Both the position numbers and the translations under genes were made by a program. The notes under the pieces were generated by a model. It was not told where the DNA came from. It worked only from the letters and a program-made list of their open reading frames with translations, and made no database searches. Positions 1-6,683 of a stretch of DNA of 22,304 nt are shown here, in pieces. Numbering within the stretch: position 1 is the stretch's first letter; every line of letters begins with the position of its first letter. Source of the stretch: a virus; the IMG/VR virus record IMGVR_UViG_3300004461_000289, positions 1 to 22,304 of that record; one strand, given 5' to 3'.

Positions 1-1670
1 TTATCTTCAAGGGTTAAGTAACGAATTAAACCTGTTTGCATATAGCCATTAGCGCATAAGTTATTTGATTGAATGTAAGTACCAGCACCCGCCACACCAA
101 TAGCAAGTTTGTTGCTACGACCCCAGATAGCAACTGCTGATGCTTCAGCAGTGCTTGGTACACGTAAGTGGGTAGCGTAAGCCATTTGGTTAGGTGCTAA
201 CTCTCGGCTTAAATCAATTTTAATTAAGCCAGACGAGTAGGTCCCGTCACCATTATCAATATAATTAGTTATAGCGCAGTAAGCATAGCGATCATTAAAG
301 GTAACAGACTTGACTGGGCTACCATTTACGTTAGCACCTAGTACTGGGTTGTATCCATTCGTTACTACAGTCAGTGGGCCGTATGTAATGTAGCCAGATG
401 TATAGTAACCAGCGGTATCAATTTGTCCCATACGGATACCCTTGTTAGTTCCAAGGATTATATACTTACCAATGTAGGCACCAATTGCTGTTACATATTC
501 ACCTCTTGGCATATCAGCAGCAGTTACTGCTTTGTTAAGAAGTGGTACAGCACCTGTTGTATCTAGATATAAACGGTAAACAGAACTACTATCGCCACCA
601 TAACCAGCAGCATAGATAGCGTTAGGTCCTTCACAAATACCACTCCAAATCCAAGTAGCATTTGGGTGAGCGTAAATAGGTAGATTATTATTAGTTGCTA
701 ATACTGCAGTACCAGTTAGACCAGTTGTTTGATCTTCATCTGCGTGGTTATGATAATAAGAAAACTCTGTGGCAGATGGCACCGCAGTTACTGTCCAAGT
801 GCCATTGTAATTTACATTAATTGACGCAACAGTTATTTGAGATCCAATTTGAAAATTATGTGCAACAGATGTTTTTAAAGTAACTACGTTTGTAGATAAC
901 CTTGCCGCAGTTACTGTGTAAGAGGTGATTGGTACAATTTCAAATAAATAATTATTAATACCAGCAATAAGACGTTGCTTAGCCCAAGACATCTTGACCG
1001 CAGTTACTGTGCCTACGCTGGCTGGGTGAGTAAAGATACTTGTACCATTTGTTGTACCAGTCAAAGGACCCTTGTAAATACCAGTTGCGTTAGCAACATA
1101 ATAGTTAACACCATCATTTGCTAAAGCAAGAATTGTTCCAGATCCACCCCAAGTTAATGTGGTAGATACGCCAATGGCAGTCATCCTTTTAAGGGTTGAG
1201 CCATCTGCTTGAAGGATTACATCTTGACCATTAACATCTGTAGCGCCTTCAATAATAGGCGTATTAGTTGCTGCCACACCAAGTTCTACAGTTGGCAGTA
1301 GTGTCATTTTACCTACGTTAAATACATCAACACCTGCTGATTTATGAAAACGGTAAGGAACTGTCTCACCTTGAATAGGCTCTTGGAATTTAATACCAGA
1401 TCCATAATGAAATGATGATTGAGAACGTAGCCACCAACCAGTAAGTGTTTGCTCACCTGGTTCTCTTTGTTGGTCAATCTGTTGCTTACGATAAGGTGCA
1501 GTCTCACGCTTGTATGGATACTTATCAGTAATACCTAAGAAAAATGGCAGACCACCAATAGCAACATCATATGAGTTAGAGGTGTTGATATAAGTTGTAC
1601 CAGCAGAAGATGCTGGTTGACCAATTGGATCAACTGGACGCTCTGCAATATGTTTGTAGCCGTCAACCAT
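1..1670 (-). CDS. Large tail protein, beta-rich, C-terminus cut by window edge
   Basis: The reading frame is open from the ATG at 1670 to the window edge, giving 556 complete codons with no stop. The start is well supported by AGGAG ending six bases upstream. The protein is rich in Gly, Thr, Asn and Tyr with short beta-strand-like repeats and no membrane segment. An early segment (GWWLRSQSSFHYGSG) followed by repeated short strands resembles phage tail proteins predicted to form beta-propellers. At about residues 247-300 there is a module of the form 'TNVVTLKTSVAHNFQIGSQI...NGTWTVTAV', a beta-sandwich-like insert that recurs in many phage tail proteins. I infer a tail nozzle, hub or receptor-contact protein. 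The family is recalled and not searched. A tailspike is an alternative, but no enzymatic motif is visible. It lies downstream of the fibre genes. Confidence 0.7.
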   Translation of the reverse strand, partial: MVDGYKHIAERPVDPIGQPASSAGTTYINTSNSYDVAIGGLPFFLGITDKYPYKRETAPYRKQQIDQQREPGEQTLTGWWLRSQSSFHYGSGIKFQEPIQGETVPYRFHKSAGVDVFNVGKMTLLPTVELGVAATNTPIIEGATDVNGQDVILQADGSTLKRMTAIGVSTTLTWGGSGTILALANDGVNYYVANATGIYKGPLTGTTNGTSIFTHPASVGTVTAVKMSWAKQRLIAGINNYLFEIVPITSYTVTAARLSTNVVTLKTSVAHNFQIGSQITVASINVNYNGTWTVTAVPSATEFSYYHNHADEDQTTGLTGTAVLATNNNLPIYAHPNATWIWSGICEGPNAIYAAGYGGDSSSVYRLYLDTTGAVPLLNKAVTAADMPRGEYVTAIGAYIGKYIILGTNKGIRMGQIDTAGYYTSGYITYGPLTVVTNGYNPVLGANVNGSPVKSVTFNDRYAYCAITNYIDNGDGTYSSGLIKIDLSRELAPNQMAYATHLRVPSTAEASAVAIWGRSNKLAIGVAGAGTYIQSNNLCANGYMQTGLIRYLTLED

Positions 1671-1679
1671 TTATGCTCC

Positions 1680-1766
1680 TTAGATTAAATTAAGTGAATC
1701 AAACTTGTCTATCTGATCGTCAATAGTTGACGAAGGCTCGGAGGTGCAATCACCATCCCGTAGCAT
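1680..1766 (-). CDS. 28-aa acidic mini-protein, overlooked small ORF
   Basis: A complete 28-codon ORF fills the apparent gap between the 76-aa gene and the large tail gene. It begins MLRDGDCTSEPSS, ends DSLNLI and carries eight acidic residues, one Cys and a single Lys. Its ATG overlaps the upstream stop in a TAATG junction. Its own TAA is the first part of the TAAGGAG that serves as ribosome-binding site for the next gene, so the spacing is exactly what this genome uses elsewhere. No separate strong Shine-Dalgarno is seen, and translation would depend on coupling. I do not recognise the family. It could be a non-functional leader whose translation opens the next gene's start site. Confidence 0.5.
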   Translation of the reverse strand: MLRDGDCTSEPSSTIDDQIDKFDSLNLI

Positions 1767-1996
1767 TACTTTATTAAGGCTGCTACTTCTTCAGCGGTAA
1801 GTCCTAGCGCAGTAAGTTTTGCTTCAGCACTTGCCTTTGCTGCACCTTTTGCTATTGCTTCTGCATCACGCTCTGCCTGTGCAACCTGTGCTGCCTGACG
1901 GTCTGCCTCTAGTTGTGCAACCTCTTCATCAGTAAGTTCAATTTCTTCTTGAACTCCTGTTTCGCAGTTGATGATTAGTTTAGTTGGATTTGCCAT
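1766..1996 (-). CDS. Small coiled-coil phage protein, 76 aa
   Basis: This protein has two parts. Residues 1-22 look like a short beta segment (MANPTKLIINCETG...). Residues 22-76 are an Ala/Glu/Lys-rich helix beginning ELTDEEVAQLEADRQAAQVA and ending in a short motif, LTALGLTAEEVAALIK. The long uninterrupted helix predicts a coiled coil. Small proteins with the same 'ELTDEE...ALGLTxEE' layout commonly sit next to tail-fibre genes in phages, sometimes as assembly helpers, and I recognise that style but cannot name a family. The start is supported by TAAGGAG eight bases upstream of the ATG. The stop overlaps the next ATG (TAATG). A fibre-assembly or trimerisation helper is an inference from position only. 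Confidence 0.75.
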   Translation of the reverse strand: MANPTKLIINCETGVQEEIELTDEEVAQLEADRQAAQVAQAERDAEAIAKGAAKASAEAKLTALGLTAEEVAALIK

Positions 1997-2008
1997 TGTG
2001 TTTTCTCC

Positions 2009-2521
2009 TTAGTTTTTCTTAATGCCGTATAGGTAAAATGATGATCCCGAAACAAAATTAGGATTTTGTGGGGTTAATGTTATAGATGTAATTGCAGCGG
2101 TGTTAGACCATAACCCAGCAGTCATAGCCAATACAGTTGGAGTCCCATTGTTTTCTTGAACACCATCTGCTGATAATGATTTGTAATTACTGCTTAAATA
2201 ATTTGGTATGTAAAATTCAGAATTGCCAAATGTGTTAGCGGTGGCCGCATTGGCAGTACAAACGCACGCCCAGTTAATATAAGCACTTGAAGCACTAAAT
2301 GAATAAACTGTGCCATTTATATCTTGTAGTGTTTTTTCACTATAACCACTTGATGATCCATTAAAAGTAACAAATGTGTTATCGCTTTCGTATGGGCTTT
2401 GAGTCCTAGCCGATACAACAACTTTTAAATCAGTATAAGTAGATGGTATAGAATTAAAAGTAATACTAGATGGCGTTGTGCTTAAAGTTTTAGCCTCAAT
2501 TAATGTATATGTAGTAGCCAT
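2009..2521 (-). CDS. Tail or appendage protein, 'YGIK' paralogue 1 (170 aa)
   Basis: This is the third in transcription order of three adjacent related proteins. It starts MATTYTLIEAKTLS, continues with SSITFNSIPSTYTDLKVVV, and ends with FYLYGIKKN. That combination (TYxxIxxxTL, then SITFNSIP..YTDL, then a terminal YGIK) is shared with the two upstream neighbours and is typical of a recurring phage structural family with a jelly-roll-like all-beta appearance. Middle residues diverge strongly between the copies, as expected for surface-exposed binding loops. It is low in Cys and has no signal peptide. The start overlaps the previous stop (TAATG) and AAGGCGG lies four bases upstream. A fibre-tip or decoration role is inference. 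Confidence 0.75.
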   Translation of the reverse strand: MATTYTLIEAKTLSTTPSSITFNSIPSTYTDLKVVVSARTQSPYESDNTFVTFNGSSSGYSEKTLQDINGTVYSFSASSAYINWACVCTANAATANTFGNSEFYIPNYLSSNYKSLSADGVQENNGTPTVLAMTAGLWSNTAAITSITLTPQNPNFVSGSSFYLYGIKKN

Positions 2522-3021
2522 TATGCCGCCTTAATTCCATAAAGGGTAAAGGTTGAATTAGCACCAAAAACTCCACCAGTAAGAGTTAATACAAATGAAG
2601 TAATGGCATTGGTGTTACGCCATAAACCAACAAATGCGTCTACCGTATCATTTGCTTGACTTGAACGAGATAACAAAGTTTTGTAGGTGGTTGTATTAGA
2701 ATAATTTTGTATGTTAATTAACCAAGTTCTAGGAACTGAGGTTGATAAATAACCACCAGTTTGCAAATAAATAGTATTTTGATTTGAGTGCATATTGCTT
2801 GCAGCACTTGAACCCGTTCCGTAAAGGTATGTATCAGAATATAGTCCTGAAGTTGTATCACCATTATAGTTAATTTTCATTGTGTAATCTGTAGATGAAC
2901 TATTGGCCAACACATTTGCTACTAAAAATAAATCTGTATAGCCAGCAAATGAATTAAATGTAACAGATGATTGAGATGAGCCTAATGTTGTTGTCGCTAT
3001 CGGTTCATAAGTTGATGCCAT
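2521..3021 (-). CDS. Tail or appendage protein, 'YGIK' paralogue 2 (166 aa)
   Basis: This is the middle member of the tandem trio. It begins MASTYEPIATTTLGSSQSSV and continues TFNSFAGYTDLFLVANVLA. The C-terminal signature is SFVLTLTGG..FGANSTFTLYGIKAA. Length and motif order match the downstream neighbour almost residue for residue at both ends, while the centre (Tyr/Ser/Thr/Asn-rich) is different. AAAGGGG sits seven bases before the ATG. The family is common among phages of environmental bacteria, from memory. No catalytic residues are visible. It is probably a beta-sandwich virion surface protein, and gene duplication followed by divergence of the central loops is the simplest origin. Confidence 0.75.
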   Translation of the reverse strand: MASTYEPIATTTLGSSQSSVTFNSFAGYTDLFLVANVLANSSSTDYTMKINYNGDTTSGLYSDTYLYGTGSSAASNMHSNQNTIYLQTGGYLSTSVPRTWLINIQNYSNTTTYKTLLSRSSQANDTVDAFVGLWRNTNAITSFVLTLTGGVFGANSTFTLYGIKAA

Positions 3022-3025
3022 TTGA

Positions 3026-3598
3026 TTACCCCTTTATTCCATATAGGGCGAAGGATGAGTATTGAGTGAAATTTCCAGTATCAGGTTTAATGTAAATTTG
3101 ATTGATTGCATTTAATCCATTTGTACCATTCCAACCTATTGAATGTAATGACACGTTGCCTGAGCCATTTGCATCCACGCCTCTCAATGCTCTGATGGTT
3201 TTTAATTTTGAAGTTGAAGCATAATCAAGTAAATCAATGACTCCAGCAGTAAAAATTGAGGTATTGTTAAACACTGAATATAAATCACTAAAGGCGTATG
3301 AAGCAGCAGAAGCGGCTGACCCATTTCCTACTAAATTGTGACTGCGATAATCAGATGAATTTGCAGTATCCCCATTTAGTAACATTACAAATGATGCTGC
3401 TGATGATGCTTGGCAAAAGTAACGTAATTGTAAATGTTTATATGTGCTAGGAATAGAACCAAAAGTAATAGATGCTTGCCCGCCTGAACCTACTGTATAT
3501 GTAGCGATAGAATCAAATGATGTAGCACCACCAATAAGAGAAAACTGCCCATACCCTGCCGAACTTAATCCACCTTTGGCGGAAATTATTGGAGACAC
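3026..3598 (-). CDS. Tail or appendage protein, 'YGIK' paralogue 3 with N-terminal extension (190 aa)
   Basis: This is the first of the trio in transcription order. It uses a GTG start at 3598: the ATG two bases earlier reads into an immediate stop, and AAGGGG is correctly spaced (five bases) from the GTG. The body repeats the family signatures: FDSIATYTVGSGGQASITFG, then SIPSTYKHLQLRYF, and a terminal FALYGIKG. It differs from its neighbours by an extra segment of about 28 residues at the front (MSPIISAKGGLSSAGYGQF). That stretch looks like the short docking peptide found on many phage appendage proteins, so this copy may be the one that attaches to the particle. This is inference from architecture. 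Confidence 0.75.
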   Translation of the reverse strand: MSPIISAKGGLSSAGYGQFSLIGGATSFDSIATYTVGSGGQASITFGSIPSTYKHLQLRYFCQASSAASFVMLLNGDTANSSDYRSHNLVGNGSAASAASYAFSDLYSVFNNTSIFTAGVIDLLDYASTSKLKTIRALRGVDANGSGNVSLHSIGWNGTNGLNAINQIYIKPDTGNFTQYSSFALYGIKG

Positions 3599-3607
3599 AT
3601 CTACCCC

Positions 3608-4438
3608 TTAGGCGAATTTAGTTTGGCTTGCAAATACTGTAAAGGCTGCTGAGCCTGTCTTAACTATTGTGTACACATAAGAGTCAACACTTGATGCGTT
3701 GCCAGCAGTAGGTGCTGTTCCACCCTGCCACTTTGGAGTAACGGATGTGCCATCAATAGTAAAGGCTGATGCGTAGTAAGCAGTTGATCCTTGAGTAACT
3801 AGGAAAGCAATAGTAATTGCATCACCTGTTACAAGGCTTGAGTTAAGGGTTGTACCTGAATCGCCTCTTACATTTAATGTCCAGTTGGCTGAAGCATTAG
3901 TTGTGTAGTAAAGAACGCCTTGGGTTAAGGTATCAAAGTTAACGGTTCCTGTTGCTGCGGTAGCAGATACAGTTGTACGTTCTTCTGGAGATATTACTAC
4001 TGGAGAAGTAATTGTTCCATTAGCAATTGTTGGAGTGTTAATTGCAGGACTGGTTAAAGTTTTACCTGAAAGGGTTTGAGTGTCAGTTGTTCCTACAACT
4101 GCACCAGTTACACCGTGTACTCCAGTTGAGTATGAAATGTGTTGCTGTACTTCACGAATATCTTGTGCTGAAATAACGTGGCGAACTACTGCGCCTACGT
4201 TATGAGATTGCGCTGAGGTACCATCAATACCACGAGTAATGGTTAAAGTAAGTCCAGCAACGTTAGTAACGCTTATTAATTCTTCAGTAGCGGTATCGTA
4301 ATCAACCGCTAAAGTAAAAGGATAACTAGTTGGAAAACCAGTTGTTGCAGCAACTGTCATAGATCCTGAACCAGAATTTATGTTGCCCGTAAGGGTTGTA
4401 TCTTGAGCAACGGATGAGTAATAACGATTGACGGCCAT
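3608..4438 (-). CDS. Tail fibre-like structural protein (276 aa)
   Basis: Two regions can be seen. Residues 14-90 form a beta module with LTGNINSGSGSMTVAATTGF, a DYDTATEELISV strand pair and a TRGIDGTSAQSHNVGAVV turn. Residues 90-145 are a Thr/Ser linker with 'SGKTLTSPAINTPTI', a spacer typical of phage fibre proteins. The C-terminal region from about residue 160 (VLYYTTNASANWTLNVRG ... DSYVYTIVKTGSAAFTVFAS) resembles a beta domain found at the ends of many aquatic-phage fibres. The ATG at 4438 has TAAGGAT upstream, which uses the previous gene's stop. The likely role is a fibre or baseplate-proximal protein. The N-terminal module is shared with the adjacent adaptor-like gene. Confidence 0.75.
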   Translation of the reverse strand: MAVNRYYSSVAQDTTLTGNINSGSGSMTVAATTGFPTSYPFTLAVDYDTATEELISVTNVAGLTLTITRGIDGTSAQSHNVGAVVRHVISAQDIREVQQHISYSTGVHGVTGAVVGTTDTQTLSGKTLTSPAINTPTIANGTITSPVVISPEERTTVSATAATGTVNFDTLTQGVLYYTTNASANWTLNVRGDSGTTLNSSLVTGDAITIAFLVTQGSTAYYASAFTIDGTSVTPKWQGGTAPTAGNASSVDSYVYTIVKTGSAAFTVFASQTKFA

Positions 4439-4447
4439 AGATTATCC

Positions 4448-5341
4448 TTATGAACTGTAGTGGGTGCGGGGAGGAAATTGCTCTTGTAGGCGACGTACTT
4501 CCACCTGCAAGCGTTGCTGGTATAACTGGTACATATAACGAGATATGTTTGCTGCTGATCCAATTGGATCATTTCCTTGTTGAGCATCTGCTTCAGCAGT
4601 TGCTGCAGGTACACGACCTAGATCTAGATAGGCTGCTGTTCTATATGCAGCACCAAGAACAATTACTTCTCGTGATGATTCAGGCAATCCTGTAACTGTT
4701 GAAAATTCATCAGTGTCATATTGTAGATTTGTAGGCTTCTTTGTGTAGGTAACCATAACTGTTCTGCCTGGCACAATTCCTTCACGGATAGAAACAGTCT
4801 TACCACTATTCCAAACTACTGGGTTAGCCATACGATCTACACGATAGTGTCTGATTGGTAACCATTCTTTAGATGGTCCAATTGTTTGCCACGACGCACC
4901 TAAGATATCAATTGCTTCTTGAGGTAGGGCATAGGTAGTAACAGTTGATTGGAAAGGAAATGAAGTGTAGTAAGTACCAAATAGATCTGGGTACACACCA
5001 TCAATTGCAAGGTTAATATTCTTACGAACTACTGAGCGAGGAAAAGATGGGGCAATAGTTACACGAGTACCAATTGTATGCGCTGCTGGGTCTGTGTTAC
5101 GAAATCCTCTGCCGTAGGCAGGGATTGTTGCAATGTTGGTAGTGCGGTCAAATGAGTCAACCCAAATTAACTCATCATCAATTTCAACAATACCTCTAGT
5201 AAGTACTGTGCCATCTGCTACCGTAAAGGTAAGGGCAGATGAACTTAAGGCTGCTGTCAAATATGTAGCCTGATCTTGTCGGTTGGTATAACCAGTCAGG
5301 GCTAACGTTGTTTCGTCAATTAAATCTGAAAATGAACTCAC
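4448..5341 (-). CDS. Head-tail connector or adaptor-like structural protein (297 aa)
   Basis: The start is GTG at 5341, overlapping the previous gene's stop as GTGA, with GGAG eight bases upstream. The N-terminus (residues 1-20) is helical. Residues 26-100 are a beta module (YLTAALSSSALTFTV, VEIDDELIWV, YGRGFRNTDPAAHTIGTRV). Residues 101-125 return to helix (FPRSVVRKNINLAIDGVYP). The C-terminus is a long helical segment with REVIVLGAAYRTAAYLDLGR at 224-243 and YMYQLYQQRLQVEVRRLQEQ at 269-288. Helical ends around an inserted beta module, next to fibre genes and after the head genes, suit a ring-forming adaptor of podovirus type. The assignment is by architecture and recalled resemblance, so another virion protein remains possible. 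Confidence 0.65.
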   Translation of the reverse strand: MSSFSDLIDETTLALTGYTNRQDQATYLTAALSSSALTFTVADGTVLTRGIVEIDDELIWVDSFDRTTNIATIPAYGRGFRNTDPAAHTIGTRVTIAPSFPRSVVRKNINLAIDGVYPDLFGTYYTSFPFQSTVTTYALPQEAIDILGASWQTIGPSKEWLPIRHYRVDRMANPVVWNSGKTVSIREGIVPGRTVMVTYTKKPTNLQYDTDEFSTVTGLPESSREVIVLGAAYRTAAYLDLGRVPAATAEADAQQGNDPIGSAANISRYMYQLYQQRLQVEVRRLQEQFPPRTHYSS

Positions 5342-5607
5342 GATGCGATCTCCGCTGCTGCTTCGTTGATACCTAAACCTTTAGTACCAGCAAGTGCGTT
5401 AAGCACTCCTTGTAGGTCTAAGTTCAAATTGTTTCCGCTATTGCGGCTGGCATATAAATTATTTAAAGCACCCGCAATGGCGTAGCCAGTAGTTCCTGCC
5501 CAACGGTTAGCCGCACCTTGTGCGTCTAAAGATGGGACATTATTAACTAAAGTTCCTGCCAAACGATTTAAATGATATGTGTAGGTTAAGCCATCACGGA
5601 GAGCCAT
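5338..5607 (-). CDS. Conserved-looking 89-aa phage protein
   Basis: This is a compact soluble protein beginning MALRDGLTYTYHLNRLAGT. It contains two similar internal segments: AQGAANRWAGTTGYAIAGAL (residues 29-48) and LQGVLNALAGTKGLGINEAA (65-84). Both share the pattern 'QG..N.(W/L)AGT.G..I', suggesting an internal duplication of a helix-turn-helix-like hairpin. Its ATG overlaps the preceding stop (TAATG) and its stop overlaps the next start (GTGA), so it sits in a tightly coupled string leading to the adaptor-like gene. I recall proteins of this type in structural regions of actinobacterial phages without a known function. It could be a head-completion or minor capsid component. Confidence 0.7.
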   Translation of the reverse strand: MALRDGLTYTYHLNRLAGTLVNNVPSLDAQGAANRWAGTTGYAIAGALNNLYASRNSGNNLNLDLQGVLNALAGTKGLGINEAAAEIAS

Positions 5608-5750
5608 TACTTACCTTCCTTAATTATCTCGCCAGTCTTAATATCCTTGCGAAGTTTTATTGTGCCATTCTTACGAAGGATGACGATTGCGCCATCCTTG
5701 ATAAGAGACTTATTGAATCCATCGTGGCGCTTATGTTGGCCAGATGACAT
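5607..5750 (-). CDS. 47-aa basic mini-protein
   Basis: This small complete ORF reads MSSGQHKRHDGFNKSLIKDG and ends KLRKDIKTGEIIKEGK. It has an alternating hydrophobic/basic pattern (AIVILRKNGTIKLRKDI) typical of a short beta hairpin. It has about twelve Lys or Arg residues against four acidic ones. Both ends are TAATG junctions, so it lies in register with the neighbours and fills an otherwise empty 140-base stretch. No strong ribosome-binding site of its own is seen, so coupling is likely. Function is unknown. Position and charge group it with the other small basic proteins between 5607 and 6683. Confidence 0.65.
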   Translation of the reverse strand: MSSGQHKRHDGFNKSLIKDGAIVILRKNGTIKLRKDIKTGEIIKEGK

Positions 5751-5869
5751 TATTTCTTTGTTCCGCCTATGCCGTTGTATAGGCCAGTTGGAGTTGCTGT
5801 TGGCTTACCAGTTAACTTGTCGTCTAACTTGCCAATAGCAGTGCTATTGCATCCACACTCTTTACACAT
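5750..5869 (-). CDS. 39-aa Cys-motif mini-protein
   Basis: This is a 39-codon ORF beginning MCKECGCNSTAIGKLDDKLT, then a Pro/Thr/Gly-rich tail (PTATPTGLYNGIGGTKK). Cys2, Cys5 and Cys7 form a CxxCxC cluster at the extreme N-terminus, which could bind a metal alone or in an oligomer, or cap a partner. The stop overlaps the following ATG as TAATG, and the ATG follows the upstream gene's stop by one base. Similar very short 'MCKxCGC' proteins occur in aquatic phages in my memory, with no known function. The motif and gene packing support translation, but the function is not assigned. Confidence 0.6.
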   Translation of the reverse strand: MCKECGCNSTAIGKLDDKLTGKPTATPTGLYNGIGGTKK

Positions 5870-5870
5870 A

Positions 5871-6035
5871 TTACTTGCCTTTCTTTTTAGTTCTTTTAAC
5901 TGCAGCGTTATCAACCAAATTTGGATATGGTCTGCCTGCTGCTTTAGCCCTGGCTTTTGCCTCAGACTTTTGCGCTGGAGTTAAAGGAGTAGATTTTTTA
6001 TTAGGACTCTTTTTATCCCAAAACTCTTTTTTCAT
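5871..6035 (-). CDS. 54-aa very basic mini-protein with GRPYPN motif
   Basis: The ORF begins MKKEFWDKKSPNKKSTPLTP, has a helical AQKSEAKARAKAAGRPYPNL stretch and ends VDNAAVKRTKKKGK. About one third of residues are Lys or Arg. The 'AKAxGRPYPNLVDN' segment is reminiscent of a small phage protein family seen near structural genes, from memory. The start overlaps the stop of the 100-aa upstream gene (ATGA). Because the tail is strongly cationic, DNA or RNA contact or packing inside the capsid is plausible, but nothing in the sequence proves it. Confidence 0.65.
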   Translation of the reverse strand: MKKEFWDKKSPNKKSTPLTPAQKSEAKARAKAAGRPYPNLVDNAAVKRTKKKGK

Positions 6036-6334
6036 TTCTTGCCTTTGTTTCTTTTAGAAATTGCGGAGGCTTTAGACTTAGCATCTGCTTTACTAGATGC
6101 TCCCCAAGCCTGCAGGGAAAGTAGTAAACGAGTTGGCTCGCCATTTGGCTTGCGTTCAGGTCCTGGCATATTACCCATACGAGCCAAGAAAGATGCTCTA
6201 CGTGGGTTATCACCAGATTTAACTGGTGGTTTTAGATTGCTGCCTTGTGCCTTAGCACTAGCACGACCTTTTTCATTTAAGCCACCTTTAGGATTTTTAC
6301 CTTCTTTGCGTTGCCACGCAGGTGACTTAGCCAT
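6032..6334 (-). CDS. Conserved basic phage protein, 100 aa
   Basis: The protein reads MAKSPAWQRKEGKNPKGGLN, EKGRASAKAQGSNLKPPVKS, GDNPRRASFLARMGNMPGPE, followed by PTRLLLSLQAWGASSKADAK and a Lys-rich end. The first part (AWQRKEGKNPKGGLNEKGR) is a motif I recognise from small proteins of many marine and freshwater phages, possibly the family listed as DUF6321, which I cannot check. The core has many conserved-looking Gly, Pro and Trp residues and little predicted helix before residue 60. The TAATG junction at its start and ATGA at its end place it in the coupled cluster. A nucleic-acid-binding or capsid-interior role is inferred from charge only. Confidence 0.75.
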   Translation of the reverse strand: MAKSPAWQRKEGKNPKGGLNEKGRASAKAQGSNLKPPVKSGDNPRRASFLARMGNMPGPERKPNGEPTRLLLSLQAWGASSKADAKSKASAISKRNKGKK

Positions 6335-6516
6335 TACTTACTTTTCTTTGCTGGCAAAACCTTCTTAAGGTTTGGGTTAGCCTTCTTTGCTGCTGGAGAT
6401 GCTTTGCGGGTAGCAGATGCGAGGATTGCACCAGCACGTTCCATCGGGATGCCTTGCTTCTTGGCTATTCCCGCTTGGGCTTTCTTGAAGCCCATTCCCT
6501 TTTTTGCTGTGGCCAT
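6334..6516 (-). CDS. 60-aa Lys/Ala-rich basic protein
   Basis: This short protein begins MATAKKGMGFKKAQAGIAKK, then QGIPMERAGAILASATRKAS and a cationic tail PAAKKANPNLKKVLPAKKSK. Residues 9-38 look like a two-helix unit of the kind 'GFKKAQAGIAKKQGI...AGAILASATRKAS', which recurs in small phage proteins adjacent to the 100-aa family, from memory. The C-terminal third resembles the Lys/Ala/Pro-rich tails of histone-like proteins. It is separated from the upstream gene by two bases and overlaps the next by TAATG. Genome condensation or binding to the packaged DNA is an inference. Confidence 0.7.
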   Translation of the reverse strand: MATAKKGMGFKKAQAGIAKKQGIPMERAGAILASATRKASPAAKKANPNLKKVLPAKKSK

Positions 6517-6518
6517 AA

Positions 6519-6683
6519 TTACTTAGCCTTCTTCTTAAGCATTGCCATACCTTTTTTAACTTCACGCTTTACCTCAGCCTTGCCTTCAGGCTTCTTTAGT
6601 TCAGCCTTCTTAACAGATTTCTTTTCTGTCTTTTCAAATGCAGCATATGCTGCTTTCTTAGTGATCTTTTTCATTGCTGCCAT
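6519..6683 (-). CDS. 54-aa histone-like Lys-rich protein
   Basis: The complete ORF reads MAAMKKITKKAAYAAFEKTE, KKSVKKAELKKPEGKAEVKR and ends EVKKGMAMLKKKAK. Roughly twenty of its 54 residues are Lys, with Glu interspersed, giving a charged amphipathic helix pattern similar in composition to eukaryotic H1 tails or bacterial Lys-rich histone-like proteins. No domain is recognisable. It starts at a TAATG overlap with the upstream four-Cys gene. The short length makes composition the only evidence, but the frame is fully consistent with the surrounding gapless arrangement. Confidence 0.65.
   Translation of the reverse strand: MAAMKKITKKAAYAAFEKTEKKSVKKAELKKPEGKAEVKREVKKGMAMLKKKAK

Noticed and set aside
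5871-6057. Plus-strand ORF with hydrophobic stretches near 5875-6057
   Set aside because: It lies opposite the well-supported 54-aa basic protein, whose Lys-rich codons give Phe/Leu on the complement. There is no start signal.
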